DNA of 64,000 nt from Stenocarpella maydis (GCA_002270565.1 NQMI01000009.1:124001-188000), one strand, 5' to 3'; positions 33,371 through 45,957 are shown, counted from the first letter of the stretch. Translations and numbers: made by a program. Notes: generated by a model from the sequence alone, not told the origin.

Positions 33371-34448
33371 TTGAATTCCAAAACAGACAACCTGAAACCT
33401 CGTCGCTGTTTACCTGCCATACGCCGTCACACCACGCGAAGGACCTTCACATCCAATACTATCAACGGCCTGTTCTCGGTTCTGCTGCCTGTCATGATGG
33501 GTCTTAATAAGATCATCAGGCACCTCCACAGGGCCGACAAGGCCCACGGTAACTCTTCCAGTGTGAGATGCATCAGATTCAGCCACGGTGTTTCATTGTG
33601 GTACCTCAGGTCTATCGACCTATGTCTGAGTCTGCCTAGAGACATGAAACTCGACTATCCCTGGGCACCAGGATACGAGCGGGCATGCTGGTCTATGATG
33701 GGCGCTTATCTGGATAGGAGCCGAAGCCTCGAAAAGATCACTCTCTATCTGTAGAAGTCTAAACTGGAAGTCAGGAAGGACGTTCTCATCGACGCCCTAA
33801 AGCACATGTGTGCCTTTTTGACGAAATATCGAACTGCCCTATCTGAGAACCCTTAAGTTCCGTGATAGGCCTTTTAAGCGCACGTGCTGGAAATCCTCTC
33901 TTCTCAGTTCTTGAATCGGTGCGGCCCAGCCCTGCGCCACCCGAGTTTCCGCAGGTGGTGGATCATCCGGAACATGCTAAATACCTAGGTGAGCTCGAAT
34001 CCAGTCAACTCGATTTAGATAGTCTCAAGATCAACAACAATGACTTTTAGTGCAGAGCTCATGGTAACGAGTCGAAACCGCTTCGCTTCGTGAACCACAA
34101 AGCCCCCCCGTTGCTCCTTCCGACCAGTGAGGTTTTGGTCAAGCCGACTGTCGGAGATGATGGTTAGTTCATGAAGACACCTGGTGTCTGTACTGGGCGA
34201 ACCCCAAGTTTACCAACTTCCCTCAGGGAATGGACTACTGCGCTGTTGTCACGGAGCACCCGAAAGCACCGCATGCGTCCGACGGCGGGGGTGATGAAGA
34301 CGGCGAAGACTACGGGCCCTCTGAATGGACAGAGACGTGTGAGCCCGACTTAAACCGGGTCTGTAAAGCTAATCCAGAGGGTGACTTTAGATCTCACGCC
34401 CCATCTAGTGACAATGGCGAGTCGCCTAAGCAGACAGGCGAAGATTAG
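33371..34448 (+). pseudogene. Decayed coding relic of unknown family
   Basis: An open frame (33371-33754) stops at TAG (33752-33754) but the same frame continues immediately with a coding-like segment, KLEVRKDVLIDALKHMC to ENP, ending at TAA (33854-33856). Two more short frames in different phases follow (33862-34050 and 34230-34448, the latter acidic, DGGGDEDGEDYGPSEWTE). The composition looks like an old gene split by nonsense and frameshift changes. The family cannot be named. A real spliced gene is a weaker alternative. Confidence 0.38.
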
Positions 34449-34855
34449 TCTGCAGTGAAAAACGGCACGCTTTTGTGTTTGAGAGTTTTCTCATGGCAGA
34501 GTCATTTTGCGGCTGCCTGTAGGAATACTAGTAATGCCTAAGCTTATGTACCAAGTAGACTGTAGCCCACGACGCCACTTTTAAGGTTGATATTCACAGT
34601 CACCCCACCGTGTCGCGTGCCGCGTGCCGCATGCTCTATTCAGACGCGTCCCATCGACAGATTTCTGTAAAACTAGGCAACCAAGGCAACCAAGGTGAGG
34701 CTCCCAGGCAGCACCTGTGTTTATTTCGGATCCATTACTACCAACCTCATATCACTGGACCTTCATCTCCCTTTTCAACTCGGCACTCGACAACTGATTT
34801 CCACTCATCCATTGGACCAGAAGCACGACTACCAAACGGTCATCAACCGTACCAA

Positions 34856-35710
34856 ATGGCGCGAACCATGACCACGAGTCGACACAGAAGGGCACACCCT
34901 AGGAGCGTTCCCGCCGGACGGGGCCCTATTCCTCCATGCAGCTCCCCACCTCAGGCCACTGCTCTGCCTCTCTTTGTCATCACATCTCCAGAGGAACCCT
35001 TCCCCTTCATGTCCCTCCCCCCTGAGATTCGCCTCATGGTTTACGAGGCTGCCTTGCCAGAGGCCCTTTATTTCTGTCGCGTCGGGCCATTCCCAACCGG
35101 AATCACACCTACCATTCGAGCTCTCATGGTGGTCAACGGCATCCGGGACGAGCTGATCCCTCACATCTTCCAGAGCCGGTCTTTCCACTGGGTTGAAAAC
35201 CTAGCTGCATGGAACGACCACTTTCCGAACAACCTGGACCACTTCAAACGCAATGTCGTCACCTCTGCCCGCAACCTCACCTTTTGGTTCCCAGGCCCGC
35301 ACTCGGCATCTGGAAGTGTTACTCATCACCAGCGCTTAACCGAGTTCCTCCTCTGGGCGCGATGGCGCAGCCAGCGACCTCACCTCTACCCATGGAACCT
35401 GAAGCGACTGACATTGGCGGAGCGATACGACCTAGTTCCAGTCAATCGACTCCCGGCCCCGATTTTCCCCGCCGCTCATGTTTCCCGCGGTACCGACGAG
35501 TTTCTTGAGAACGTCTCTGTCATCCTCGGTCTGGAGTCGCTGAGTGTCGTGTTCAACTGCCGTGCCGGAGAGGAGGCCATGAAGGAATTTCTCGAGAGGT
35601 GTGCGAGCTGTGACATTGAGGGCAGGGTCGGCTTCAGCCAGACCGGCGATGGAATGGCTTCCGAGTGGTTCATCCTCCAGCACAACCAAGTTGTTCGCAC
35701 AAGTGCCTGA
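34856..35710 (+). CDS. 2EXR/F-box-like domain protein
   Basis: Cytosolic protein of the large fungal group with an F-box-like 2EXR motif; function unknown. Single exon, 284 aa from ATG 34856; the same frame is open upstream to 34610 without a better start, and 34865 is a second candidate ATG. Seen: disordered basic/Pro-rich N-terminus, then FPFMSLPPEIRLMVYEAAL (the hallmark helix, residues about 50-70), PTIRALMVVNGIRDELIPHI, SARNLTFWFPGP, and LENVSVILGLESLSVVFNC in a repeat-like C-terminal part. No membrane segment or signal. The preceding decayed relic may be of a related kind, but there is no clear similarity. Confidence 0.78.
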   Translation: MARTMTTSRHRRAHPRSVPAGRGPIPPCSSPPQATALPLFVITSPEEPFPFMSLPPEIRLMVYEAALPEALYFCRVGPFPTGITPTIRALMVVNGIRDELIPHIFQSRSFHWVENLAAWNDHFPNNLDHFKRNVVTSARNLTFWFPGPHSASGSVTHHQRLTEFLLWARWRSQRPHLYPWNLKRLTLAERYDLVPVNRLPAPIFPAAHVSRGTDEFLENVSVILGLESLSVVFNCRAGEEAMKEFLERCASCDIEGRVGFSQTGDGMASEWFILQHNQVVRTSA

Positions 35711-38700
35711 GAACACCGTCGTTACCGTGCTGCTGGACGACATGGCATGGGCTGATGAGGTCCATACGAATATCACCCTAGGCATGAGCCCTGTTTTGGC
35801 CCAGCCCTGGGCGGCCCACAAGAAATCACGAATCCTTTTCCGACCTAAATTTGTCGACTTCGGGAAGATGACAGCGATACATGGTGGAGAGGCACAGGGG
35901 TTATGGGGGGGGAGGTCAAATTCGCATGAGCATTTGATAGGCTCTCCTTCCTATTGGCCAAAGGGCCCTTTAGTATCATCTGACGGTGATCAATTCTGGG
36001 GTGTCGCTGTAATTATCGGTCAGTCTTAAGCTGTTGCCTTAGCTTTCTTTCCGTGAATCGTAGTTCAGCCATGGCAGCCAGAAAGAGAATGGAATGGCCT
36101 CATTCCCACGAATCTGTAAGAATTTACTCATGCGCCCTCTGATATGTGAATGATTGATGTGTGCAAGGTTGGCAGTTAGTTGGTTGGTGTGTGCAGTGGC
36201 CATGGGAGGGGAGAAACGGGCCAACTCTGCTTGGTCAACGAGGCAGTGGGGCCAATCAACTCGGCCCAGCTTAGCCGTGGCTGTTTCTACATACTAAAGT
36301 GTGTACCAAGATGGTATTTTAGTGGCTATGTAGGTATGTACATGGCCATGAAAAGGGCTTCTACAGCGGCTTTGCACAAGTAAGGGTCGTTTGTGCCTCT
36401 GCAATCGTGCTTGGCCACATGCTTGTAACGCCTGGAGAGATGGCGAGATAAGCTGATGCATCTTGGACCCATGCACTCAACTGGACATGTAGGCTGGCAG
36501 CCGACATGTTTTCTTGCAAGCCCTGAAAGGTGGTCGATTGTTGATTTGTATATATAGAGCCTGATTGTCGGCTTAAAATGAATGCATTTATTCAGCACCT
36601 CAGCATTTTCAAGACCGCCACAAGACCCTCAAACATGAAGTTGGTGTCGTTCCTGATCTGGTCGCAGGAGCCTCTTCTTCTTTTTGTGGCTAAAACAAAG
36701 ATTAATGGTTTGTATACTCATACTATTATTAGTAACAAAGATTTTGAAAACCGAAATAAAATTAAGAATTTATTAAATTAATTTGGGATGTAAACTGTTT
36801 TCCATGTTAATATCTTGTAATCTTTTTTTAAGACAAACAGTGGATTATCAGCAGGCTGGCGTTTTGCGTGCGAGTCCGCTCCCGTGTTTGCTACTGGTCC
36901 GAGGACTGACGATCTTGGGGCGGCGTCTGGCCACATGGGCAGCTCCACGTTAGGTCCACGCGGGACTAAAAAAAAAAAGAATAACTAGCTGAAACGGGCG
37001 GAGAAAGCTTGGTCGGCAGAAGAGCAGAGCCGCCTCAGCAAAGTGACGAGAGCCCCTGTTCAAGTTTGGTTGGTCTTCTGGACGAGTCTGTCTTGACTCA
37101 TTCAATGACGTTTTTTATTACTGGTGGTTGTCAAGACAGTGAGTGGTGTTGGCGTATCTATAAACCCTGATTATAGCACGCTAGCATTCGAGAGGCGCAG
37201 CAGCTGGAGGTCCCGAGGCGAGATGAAGGTTCTCAAGGTGAGTTTGTGCATGTAGTATGATGAAGCGTGTAGGGTAATGATCGTTGTTTGGGACCCACTC
37301 ATTTTGGGGTTGATGAGCAAACAGTGGGGCAGCGACATCGATCAGTCGGGTGGACAGGGCAATGACGACATGAGATTCATGAGGATGTGCTGTCGATGTA
37401 AAGGGGGCTTCGAGCCTCTCCATCCAATGCGACGGTCCCCCGGTGCATCTGGTCTACACTACTCACGACCCTGGGATGAGTGCACTACATAGTAATGATG
37501 GGTGAGCGCTTTATGTGTGGCGGTTATTCCATGCGTGTTGGGAAGCCGTTGGACTTTTCTCCAGTCAGCACCCGTTTTGGCAAGCAAGACCAGGATTGAA
37601 GGGTCTGGATCATTCTACTGTAGTCTGTAAGATCGGTAATGTACTGCAGATGCTGGGAAGGCTTGATCAGTTCGGGTGTGATATCGCAACAACGTGTACA
37701 CTAATGTAGTTCCTCCTGCCTCGCATGTGCAGAGAGCAGAGAACCATCCCTACCCTCAACCCACCATTCCGTTTCAAGTTTAGGAGGGGCCTCACCAACG
37801 GTGGCCAACGGTCGAGCAGCCAGGCCGATGGATCGACCACTAACGATGTGTAGGTACGTATCTACCTCTTCCATCCTCCATCAGTCCACTCTCTCACACA
37901 CACAACCTCCCACCTGCGTCGTCACCTGCACCAGCAACCCGTAGGATTGGAGCTATCAGGCCAAGCCAGGCCATCCCACCCACCAGGTGCCAGATGCAGC
38001 AGGCAGGCCGCAAGTGCAACAGCCGCTCATTCGACCCGTCGTCTATTGCGATATCCTCTCACACCTCTCTTTGGGTTGCCGCCATGCTCTAGTTCCGGCG
38101 CTGTTGGATGCCTGGTTCATCCAGGGACCTGCCCGTCAGACTTTGGGCGGGCAGACGGCGGGAGGTGGAGGGGCCACCCAAGAACCTTGAAACGGTAGAC
38201 AAAACGGAATGTCCAAGATATGCTAGGATCGCCAAGGACCTCATAGACTCTGCACCCGAACTCTAATACTCACTTCACACACACATCAATTGCATGCACA
38301 TCATTTACTCCATACCGACTTGACTGACTGATTGATTGACTGTACATAGTGTGCGATGTACATACGACGTACGTACATACATTGATCAACCAAGGCTGCC
38401 AGTCTCTTCTAGCCCCCCCCTCCTTTGGTTTCCTTACCTTTTTTCTCCTCTTTCTGCAACGGTCCGAACCTGGCGTCGGCTAGCCACATCCACTCCGTAA
38501 GCACTGCCTCTTCCACGTACTCTCTCGTTCGAGTCTTGGGCCTCGCTCCTCGTCGTCGTTATTTCCGGGCCCCCGGCCACAGACCACAGGCCACAGACCC
38601 CGGACCCCAAGGCCAGCAGTCGAAGGAGCCAAGGAAAACACCAGCCGAAACCCCCATGCTCACGTCGTGCGACAATCCTGCTTCCAACACCTCCGAACCT

Positions 38701-38945
38701 CTTAAAGAGGCTACGACTATTCTAGGCTGGAGTTCGGAACGGAGGGAGACAGGACGGAGAGGGACCCAAATTCACATCCAACTGTAGAGCACGACTGCCG
38801 CTCTTCCTTGTCGTCGACAAATATCCAAGCTCCCCCGCAGTCGCCATCGCCAGACCCGACGCCCTCGCCGTCGCCACCCAATCTGCGCACAGCTGCACAC
38901 AACGACTTTCTGCTTGGTTGGCATCCGACATGATAAGGTAGCGCC
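35711..38945. other. Long non-coding region
   Basis: 3.2 kb without a supportable gene. It contains an AT-rich patch at 36680-36850, a poly-A run near 36967-36978, and short tandem words (for example GATTGATTGACTG and GTACATAC types around 38320-38385). From about 38400 it is pyrimidine-rich and probably includes the promoter and leader of the glycosyltransferase gene. Confidence 0.5.
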
Positions 38946-40481
38946 ATGCTCATACCACAGCGCTTCCAACGAGTCGTGCCAGTCCTCGTCGTCCTCGTCC
39001 TGTGCATATTCATCCTCTCGTCCAGCAGGTTCCGCAATGCCGCCATCGTCGACTCAATATCACACCAGATCGCCGGGGTGCACAAGGGGGACCCGCCAAA
39101 GTCTGAGGCCGCGCTCGAGGAGGAGGCAAAGTTCAGCACACCGCCCAACACCCCAACCCCGCGGCCGCCCCTCGAGCCCGGCCAGTGCATCCCCGAGATT
39201 GAGTTCCTGAGGCGCGAGGAGCTGCAGCTAAGCGACAACATCGTCTACTCGAGGCGATGCATCAAGCCCACCTTCTCCAATGACGTAGACCGGAATGTCA
39301 TCCCCAAGCTTCAGGGGCCTGTCATCACCCAGAAGGCCGACGTCAACCTCACCTCGTGTTCCCACCTCGAGGCCCTGCCGTGCGACGAGCTGTCCATCAC
39401 CGTTACCCCGCCTCCCCCACACGACAAGTACGCCCACTTCGTCTTTGGCGTTGCCACATACTACGAGCGCATGATACAGGGCCTGCCTGCCTTCGAGCAC
39501 TGGCTGGCAGGGACCGATGCGCTCCTCGTCGCCGTCATTGTGGACCACGAGGGCAACGATCTCGGTGCCCTCCAGCAGCTCTTTGACCAGCACGGCATAA
39601 AAATGGCCACCGCCAAGGGCGACCCCAGCCTCACAATCGACCAGAACCATTTTGTCATGCTGCGGCCCACCGTGCAGAACATCAGCCCCGAGACCAAGTG
39701 GGTTGGCATCCTCGACGACGATACCTTCTTCCCCTCGCTGCACGCCCTCAGCAAGACCCTCGAGCAGCACGACCACACCAAGGAGCTCTGGCTCGGCCAG
39801 CTGTCGGAGGATTTCTACTCGGTGCGGTCATGGGGCTTCATGGCCTTCGGCGGCGCGGGCGTCTTCCTCTCGGTCCCGCTGGCCAAGAAGCTGGAGCCGT
39901 TCATGGAGCAGTGCCTCGAGGAGGCCGCCCTCCCGTCGGGCGACGGCATGCTGCGCGACTGCGTGTACTACCACTCCAAGACCAAGCTGACGCTAGTGCC
40001 GGGGCTGTACCAGCAGGACATGCGCGGCGACCTGTCGGGGTTCTTCGAGGCCGGCTTCCGCGCCCTGTCGCTGCACCACTGGAAGAGCTGGTACGTCGAG
40101 CCCGTCGACAAGATGGCCCAGGTCACCAAGGTGTGCGGCGACTGCTTCCTGCAGCGGTTCCAGTTCGGCGAGGACACCCTCTTCTCCAACGGCTACTCCA
40201 TCGCCATGTACCGCAAGGGCGTGCGCCGGCTCAACCTCGACTGGGTCGAGGCCACCTGGAACCAGCACGGGCCCGAGTTCGATTTTAGCATTGGCCCGCT
40301 GCGCCCGGCCCTCAAGAAGAACGAGAAGAGGAGCTACCGCCTAAAGGATGCCCAGTGGCTCGCCGACGGGAGCCTCAGGCAGATCTACGTGTACAAGGCC
40401 GACTGGAAGAGCGGCGAGACCATGGACGAGGTCATTGAGTTCCTGTGGGATCCGAAGGCGGCTCAGTCGGCTCAACAGTAA
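38946..40481 (+). CDS. Fungal glycosyltransferase family 31-like protein (Golgi type II)
   Basis: Predicted Golgi glycosyltransferase (GT31, Fringe/DUF604-like), adding sugar from a nucleotide donor to glycoproteins or lipids; acceptor unknown. Single exon, 511 aa. Seen: short basic cytosolic tail, signal-anchor helix (residues about 9-27, VVPVLVVLVLCIFILSSS), a Pro-rich stem, then the catalytic domain: FVFGVATYYERM, KWVGILDDDTFFPSL with the metal-binding DDD (257-259), SVRSWGFMAFGGAGVFLSVPLA, GDGMLRDCVYYHSKT and GLYQQDMRGD. Two late cysteines (VCGDCFLQRFQFG) precede a domain typical of the fungal branch. Start is the first in-frame ATG and gives the correct type II topology. Coding GC is high. 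Confidence 0.87.
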   Translation: MLIPQRFQRVVPVLVVLVLCIFILSSSRFRNAAIVDSISHQIAGVHKGDPPKSEAALEEEAKFSTPPNTPTPRPPLEPGQCIPEIEFLRREELQLSDNIVYSRRCIKPTFSNDVDRNVIPKLQGPVITQKADVNLTSCSHLEALPCDELSITVTPPPPHDKYAHFVFGVATYYERMIQGLPAFEHWLAGTDALLVAVIVDHEGNDLGALQQLFDQHGIKMATAKGDPSLTIDQNHFVMLRPTVQNISPETKWVGILDDDTFFPSLHALSKTLEQHDHTKELWLGQLSEDFYSVRSWGFMAFGGAGVFLSVPLAKKLEPFMEQCLEEAALPSGDGMLRDCVYYHSKTKLTLVPGLYQQDMRGDLSGFFEAGFRALSLHHWKSWYVEPVDKMAQVTKVCGDCFLQRFQFGEDTLFSNGYSIAMYRKGVRRLNLDWVEATWNQHGPEFDFSIGPLRPALKKNEKRSYRLKDAQWLADGSLRQIYVYKADWKSGETMDEVIEFLWDPKAAQSAQQ

Positions 40482-41460
40482 GGGCCGGGCGGCTTCGAGT
40501 GGTGTATTTGAATTGGCTGTCACACACGAGCATCGCATGCATGGGCTTGGCATCAGGGATGGCTGGTTTTGTTTGGGCGGGCGTTGGGGCGAAAGCTAGA
40601 GCTGGCATCTTATAATAATATCCCCCGGACACGATATCATCCGTGCTTGTGGGATTTGTGTGTTCAGGATCTGGTGGGTTATGTTTTTGGCCCATGGCCG
40701 GGTGATGGTACAGAGTGAGGCTGTGTGCGCATGCATCGCAGTGGACGCCGCTTATATATGTATGCCGTGCATGTGTATATGGGAGGAGGATTTGCGCATT
40801 GTGTTTTGGGTGCCAAGACGGGAGAGCGAGTCTCGCAGCGGTAATGGGAATTGAAAATCTTCCAAGCGTCTTTTTTTCTGTCAGCATCCGTGGGTTCCGG
40901 TGGCGCCGCCATGCCGTATCCTGGCCGGAACAGTTGTCGACCAGCTACTGCGTCTCTATCTGTTGAATGGTGGTTGTTCGTCTTGATATCAGGCGTGGGG
41001 ACTCTTGGTTTTATCAGAAGGTTCGTCGAATCCCCTGTGGGATCCTCTGGTGACCGAGAACCCTGTTCATCCAAAGGCAGAAAGGCAAACGGGGTGAACA
41101 TCCTGATATTGTGTGGGCCCCCAACACGATGAAGCAAGATGTGCATACCAGTGGGGAGAATTCAACGACCGCCGGGAACAAAAAGAAGAAAAAGTTGCCA
41201 ACGTGTCAGATGTGTTGAGCATCCAGGGCGTTACTCACTGCGCAGCCATATACATACACACCCCAACGAAAAGAGGAACCCGAATCTTGGGCTAGAAGTC
41301 GACCAAAGTCCTTGCCAGTCGATTTTTGAGACAACCGCAAAAAAAAAAAAATTCAAAGACGGGTACTAGCGTGTCGGGTATACAGCACACTCACACACAC
41401 GCGCACACTTCTGAGCACACGGGAACCTTTTTTTTCTTTTTTTGGTTTTTTTTTTTGGGG

Positions 41461-41461
41461 N
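41461..41461. other. Single ambiguous base inside a G run
   Basis: One N lies between GGGG and GGG after a T-rich tract, which looks like an unresolved homopolymer rather than biology. Confidence 0.9.
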
Positions 41462-41584
41462 GGGACGTACCCGGACCCCAGGCCCCGGGAGTGTGGAGCC
41501 GTCTTCCCGCCCCGGGTGTGACCAGCAGTGGTTTGGTGCGGTTGGTTGATGCACGTGTGTCTCCCGCATCCCGCCCCACCCATG

Positions 41585-41586
<2 letters not shown>

Positions 41587-41632
<46 letters not shown>

Positions 41633-41644
41633 CCGGGGGGGGGG
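41587..41644. repeat. Compound microsatellite (TC)n(TG)n followed by ten G
   Basis: TC repeat from 41587 to about 41615, directly joined to a TG repeat to 41632, two C, then ten G (41635-41644). Confidence 0.97.
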
Positions 41645-44600
41645 TGAACAGAAGCAGCGACCGCGATCCGGGCCCGGGGGCAAAGGGGCCGGATGGGCGC
41701 GGGTCTCAACCCCGGCGCTGCTCCGCTCTTGCACGCCTTTGGATTGGAGGGTTGACTGCCACCCGGTCGGGCTCTTGACGTGCCTGTTTGAACGGAGCTG
41801 TGGGACTTCGGTGACTACGGTGGATCCGGAGTGATGTACATGGAGTGTACATCCGTCACATCGCCGTCCGAGCCCACTCCCCAATCGCCGCCGCGCCCGA
41901 GTCGCCAACGTCCGGTGAGGCAGTTCTACACTATTGCGCTCCCCTCCCACCCTGGGTATCTACTTAGCTGGCCCCCCTGCAACGGACCTTTTATGATGGC
42001 AGGCACAACTCCCGATTGAGACGGCCTTGATGGGTTCCGAGCACGAAGAGGCGGCTTTCCGACATACCCGACCCTCCAACCTCGCCCACCTCCGTCCTAA
42101 TATAAGCGAGCTTGGCCAAGAGCCCCTCAGATGTCCGCACAGACGCGCCGTTGGCCGCCACAAATCTTGGCCCCTGGGGCAGAGGCGCACAGGCGGAGGC
42201 CACGAGACCTTTTTTCTTTTCTTCTTTCTCTGCTGCGTGTTACGGCAACTCGCCCAAGTGATATGTCTGCCATCTGTCGTTTGGCGGCGAGGCGTGGCGG
42301 CGCGCAGGTGCCCTCACCCGCCCGGCCAACCACCGGGGCCAAGGAGGTCTCTCTCCCGCCCCGCTGCTGTTGCTTCTCCGTGGCTTTGCGTCCTTGGGTG
42401 GTGTGGACGTGGCGCGGAAAAAGGAACAGATGCTGTGTCTCGGGCAACAGTTTGTTTGAGACACGTGGCTTGCTTCCCCCTCTTTGGTTTCCTTTCTTTT
42501 TCTTTCTTTTCTTTTTGTTTCCTTTCTTTATTTTCTTGGGCCGGGCGGGGGGGCCTATTGTAATTTGCCGCTGGGTTGGCTGAGACACATGAATCAGCAG
42601 CCATCTTATAGGGCTAGGCATCCCGAGGCGCCATGCCTTTGGTTTTTATTTTTCCCTGCGAGGCCCAGTTCCTTGGCGGGATTCTTCCGTGGGGAGCGGG
42701 AGATTGCGGAGGAGGACAATCAAGGAATGCATCCGTGCTTTGTGCCACGTGTGGAGGGGGCCCTGTCCCATGTAGGCGTGCCGCGCTGATCACTATCACG
42801 CGCATGGTGGAGAGGTTCTACAGTTCAATAGTGTAGGTGTGCTGGTGGTGTCCAACTCTGTGGATGACTACCTGAAGAGCTTTGACAAGTGATGGTGGTC
42901 AAAGAACCTGGACCAGTCAAGCTTTTGCAAATCCCGGTGATCACAAAACCGTCCGTCACACCACGCACCCCGATCCGCACACGAAAATGAAATGGCAAGC
43001 AAAACCTCACAATGCCAATATAAACGTGCGTCTGGATTCTGCTGTGCATCCACAAACCCCCCCTGAACAACATCAATGCGCTAATTAACCTCCGACGCTG
43101 TAACATAAAAACACCCCGACGCGCCGCAGCCCAGATTATTGCAATATCAGCCCCGCGCCTGTTTCCCATACGTGCATGGCAAGAATACCTACTTCAGTAC
43201 CGACGGCACAGACACCACCAAAGACACGGGTAGCCGCCACCCGGCGACGCCTTCGCAACGAGGGAGCGCTAATTAGTAGCGGGCAGCCCTCCGGCCGCGA
43301 ACGGACCGGCCGTTGGGCAAATTGATCCGCCGACTTGGCTCGTGGCGGGGAATGACACACAGACACTTTTTTTTTGTTCTCCCTTGAAAGCCCTGGCGTT
43401 ATCAAGAGAGCCCGGATGATCCCCGTGGCAGCCCCAAGGGCGTGGCTTGGAAACCTGACAGAAGGGGAGAGGTTGGCGCCAGAGGCAGCCGGGGTTAGCG
43501 ATTCCGCGATTTTTATTACCTTCACACGCCGTCAGTGTGAGACATGTCGTGTTGCCCGTGCGGGGAAGAGCAAAAGAGCATGTTGGTGTATAACGACATT
43601 GCGGGAGGGGTCACCGGTGTGACGGTTGCTTGGGTTGGTTGGCCAGTGAAGACAGAAGAAAAGTTGGCCGAGTTACTAGTATACACTTCGACCCCTGAAA
43701 TCATATCCATGTAGGTTCAGGCAAAGCAAAGGATGGAACTCAATCCAGCGTCTGGCTGTACAGTATTGCACCTACATGGCTGTAATTACAAGGGTCAAAG
43801 TGTACACTACTACCACCACGGGAGAAAGGGTAGCTTTTCTTTTTTTGGACCGGCTCTCGGGATGTTCACGTGACACATTGATCTCCAAGGTGACCTCGAG
43901 CACCCCCAGAAGCGAGACCACGCCGTTTTGCCGGATACGACCCCACGGCTGGAGCAACGTCGTGTCGGGGGCGACGCAGGGGTCACAAGGCTTGTTGTCT
44001 GGGGTTACATTGATGCCCGGGCTCCTGGTTCTGGCGAGCCCTGCGGAGACATTACTCGTGTGCGCGTGCTACGTGTATTGCATGGTGTTTAATTGCCGAG
44101 CGGCCGAAAAAAACAAGGGCAGAAGGGTGGGATTCAACAAGGTGGTCGGCAGCATCGATGTTACTTGCTACCTTGGCTATGGGGGGTATCTCAGTATCCG
44201 CGCCATGGGCTGCTGTCCTGAACATCGTAACCGCTCCCGCCCCGCGAACTGGGCCAGGCTTGGGCTCGGCTTTGTTGCGAGGGGCAGGACGTCTCTGGGT
44301 GTGGTTCCCTGTGGCCGGCGCCGTCGTCGTACCCAGGGTACACCCCCTTGATATTGCACACTCCACCTCGCACACGGCCGACACATCGCAACAGGTGTCG
44401 CTGCTTTTCTCCGCATCAGCCGGGTCTTCTGCCTCGTCGTCGTCCTCATCAGACTATCATCCCAGTGCCGCGGCCTGGTAATTTCAGTGCCTCGTTTTCC
44501 CGCCGTCCTCATTATATGGCAGCCAGCGCCCGGACCATGGTACCGGCAAGATGGAGGTGATCATGGGTAAGATAATATAGAGTCTCGTCATGCCCCGGTT

Positions 44601-44715
44601 ATGTATGGCATCGGTGGTACATGTCGCGTAAATCGTTATTATGGCAGCGCAACATCGATCGTGTGCTTCCCATCCAGCTCGGAAACCCGCCACCGAGTAT
44701 CCAGCCTCGGGAGGC

Positions 44716-45607
44716 TTAGAAAAGAGCAGCCAGGACGCACAAGGACCCAAGCGCGGCCATGAGCAGGGTCTCCGCGCCCGTGGCCGCAGCGCCCGACGTG
44801 GTGGTCCCCGACGCAGAAGACCCCGGTGATGACGACGATGCCGACGACGAGCCTGATCCCGAACCCGGTCCGGATCCGGAAGAGGAGGTACCAGTCGGCG
44901 ACGAGCCCGGCTCCCCTGACGCGCCCGTCCCCGTCGCGGTGGCGGTCGAGAAGCCGGACGATGCCGTGTCGGACGCGCCGAGCTGTCCCCCCGGGCCGCC
45001 GCCGCCGCCGCCGGGCAGCGCCGTGTGGGTCCCGTCCGTCGTCGACACGGCCTGGGCGGTCGGGGCGCCTCCGGACTCGCTGCTGCTGCTGCCGCCGCCG
45101 CCGCCGCCCCCTCCGTTGCCTCCACCACCGCTGCCCCCGTTGCCAGGAGTAGGGGATGGCTCCGAGGCAGGGGGCGTGGTCGCGGCTGCTCCGCCGGCCG
45201 CCGCGGTGCTCGGGGGCAGGGCGGTGGTGAAGGAGGACGTTGCCTTGACGTCCACGCAGTTGCGGTCGTAGAACAGGAACGGGCTGTTGGCCTGCGGGCG
45301 GAAGTTTGTGTCGCTGCTGGGCGGGTCAGCCTCGGGGTCATCCCGCGCTCAGTCCTGGCCGAGGACGAGGGTGTCTGACTTACAGTGGAACTGAGTAGAG
45401 GAGACACTGCAAGGTGGAGAAGGCAAAACTCTGGCACCTTGGGCTCGACTGGCACTTGGCCGAGCAGGCGTCGAAGCTGGAGAGGCTCCCGTCACCGCTG
45501 AAGAAGTAGGCCTTGTCGCCGCGGTCGTAGCCACTGGCGAGGCCACAGGTGATCTCACATGTGGCGGTAGAGGCGAGGCCGAGGCAGGCCAGTGCTGAGA
45601 ACTTCAT
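44716..45607 (-). CDS. Secreted PAN/apple-like cysteine-rich protein with GPI-anchor signal
   Basis: Predicted cell-surface protein. Exons (minus strand) 45607-45384 and 45316-44716 give 274 aa; the acceptor could also be three bases further (45313). Seen: signal peptide MKFSALACLGLASTATC; a small cysteine domain with ITCGLASGYD, YFFSGDGSLSSFDACSAKC, PRCQSFAF and CLLYSVPL, which is the pattern of fungal PAN/apple-like domains; a last motif NSPFLFYDRNCVDV closing the domain after the intron; then about 150 residues of low-complexity Ser/Gly/Thr/Ala with a poly-Gly stretch, a probable O-glycosylated stalk; and a terminal hydrophobic tail (LLMAALGSLCVLAALF) after small residues, as for GPI attachment. 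Likely a wall or membrane-tethered lectin-like or adhesive protein; ligand unknown. Confidence 0.82.
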
Positions 45608-45957
45608 GGTGACAGACAGGCTGAGCAAGTGAGGTAACTAACTCCCTGGACGTTGAAGACAAGGGCTCGGAGTGGCTAGATGGTCAATTACTGGTGGAGG
45701 TGGTGTGGATTATTTACAATAGCGAGCGACTGAAGAGCACAAGTGAACAATAGTTCGGCTCTCGGGAAGCAGAGACGATTTGATAACTATCGCCCAGTAA
45801 TAAGAAGAGGGAGAGACCATCCTAGGCGCGTCGCCGTTATATCAAGAAGGGGAGCGCCATCAAGAGGAATACTAATCAGCGCGAATAAGATAAATAAGCC
45901 CGGGTATCTGCTGGCATGGTTACCCAGGACACGAGAGTTGATGCATCACCCCAGGTC

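Larger units (their letters stand above)
40482..44715. other. Long non-coding, simple-repeat-rich region
   Basis: 4.2 kb with many overlapping open frames on both strands that result from high GC and microsatellites; none carries a recognisable domain. It includes poly-A (41340-41350), poly-T/G tracts with a single N (41461), a TC/TG microsatellite, a pyrimidine-rich tract (42206-42232 and 42478-42538) and a run of T near 43369. Nothing else is supportable. Confidence 0.5.

Noticed and set aside
38722..39241. Minus-strand frames at the 5' end of the glycosyltransferase
   Set aside because: They overlap the well-supported plus-strand gene and have no domain.
41326..41950. Open frames through the TC/TG microsatellite
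   Set aside because: They encode only Ser-Leu or Val-Cys repeats and cross an N.
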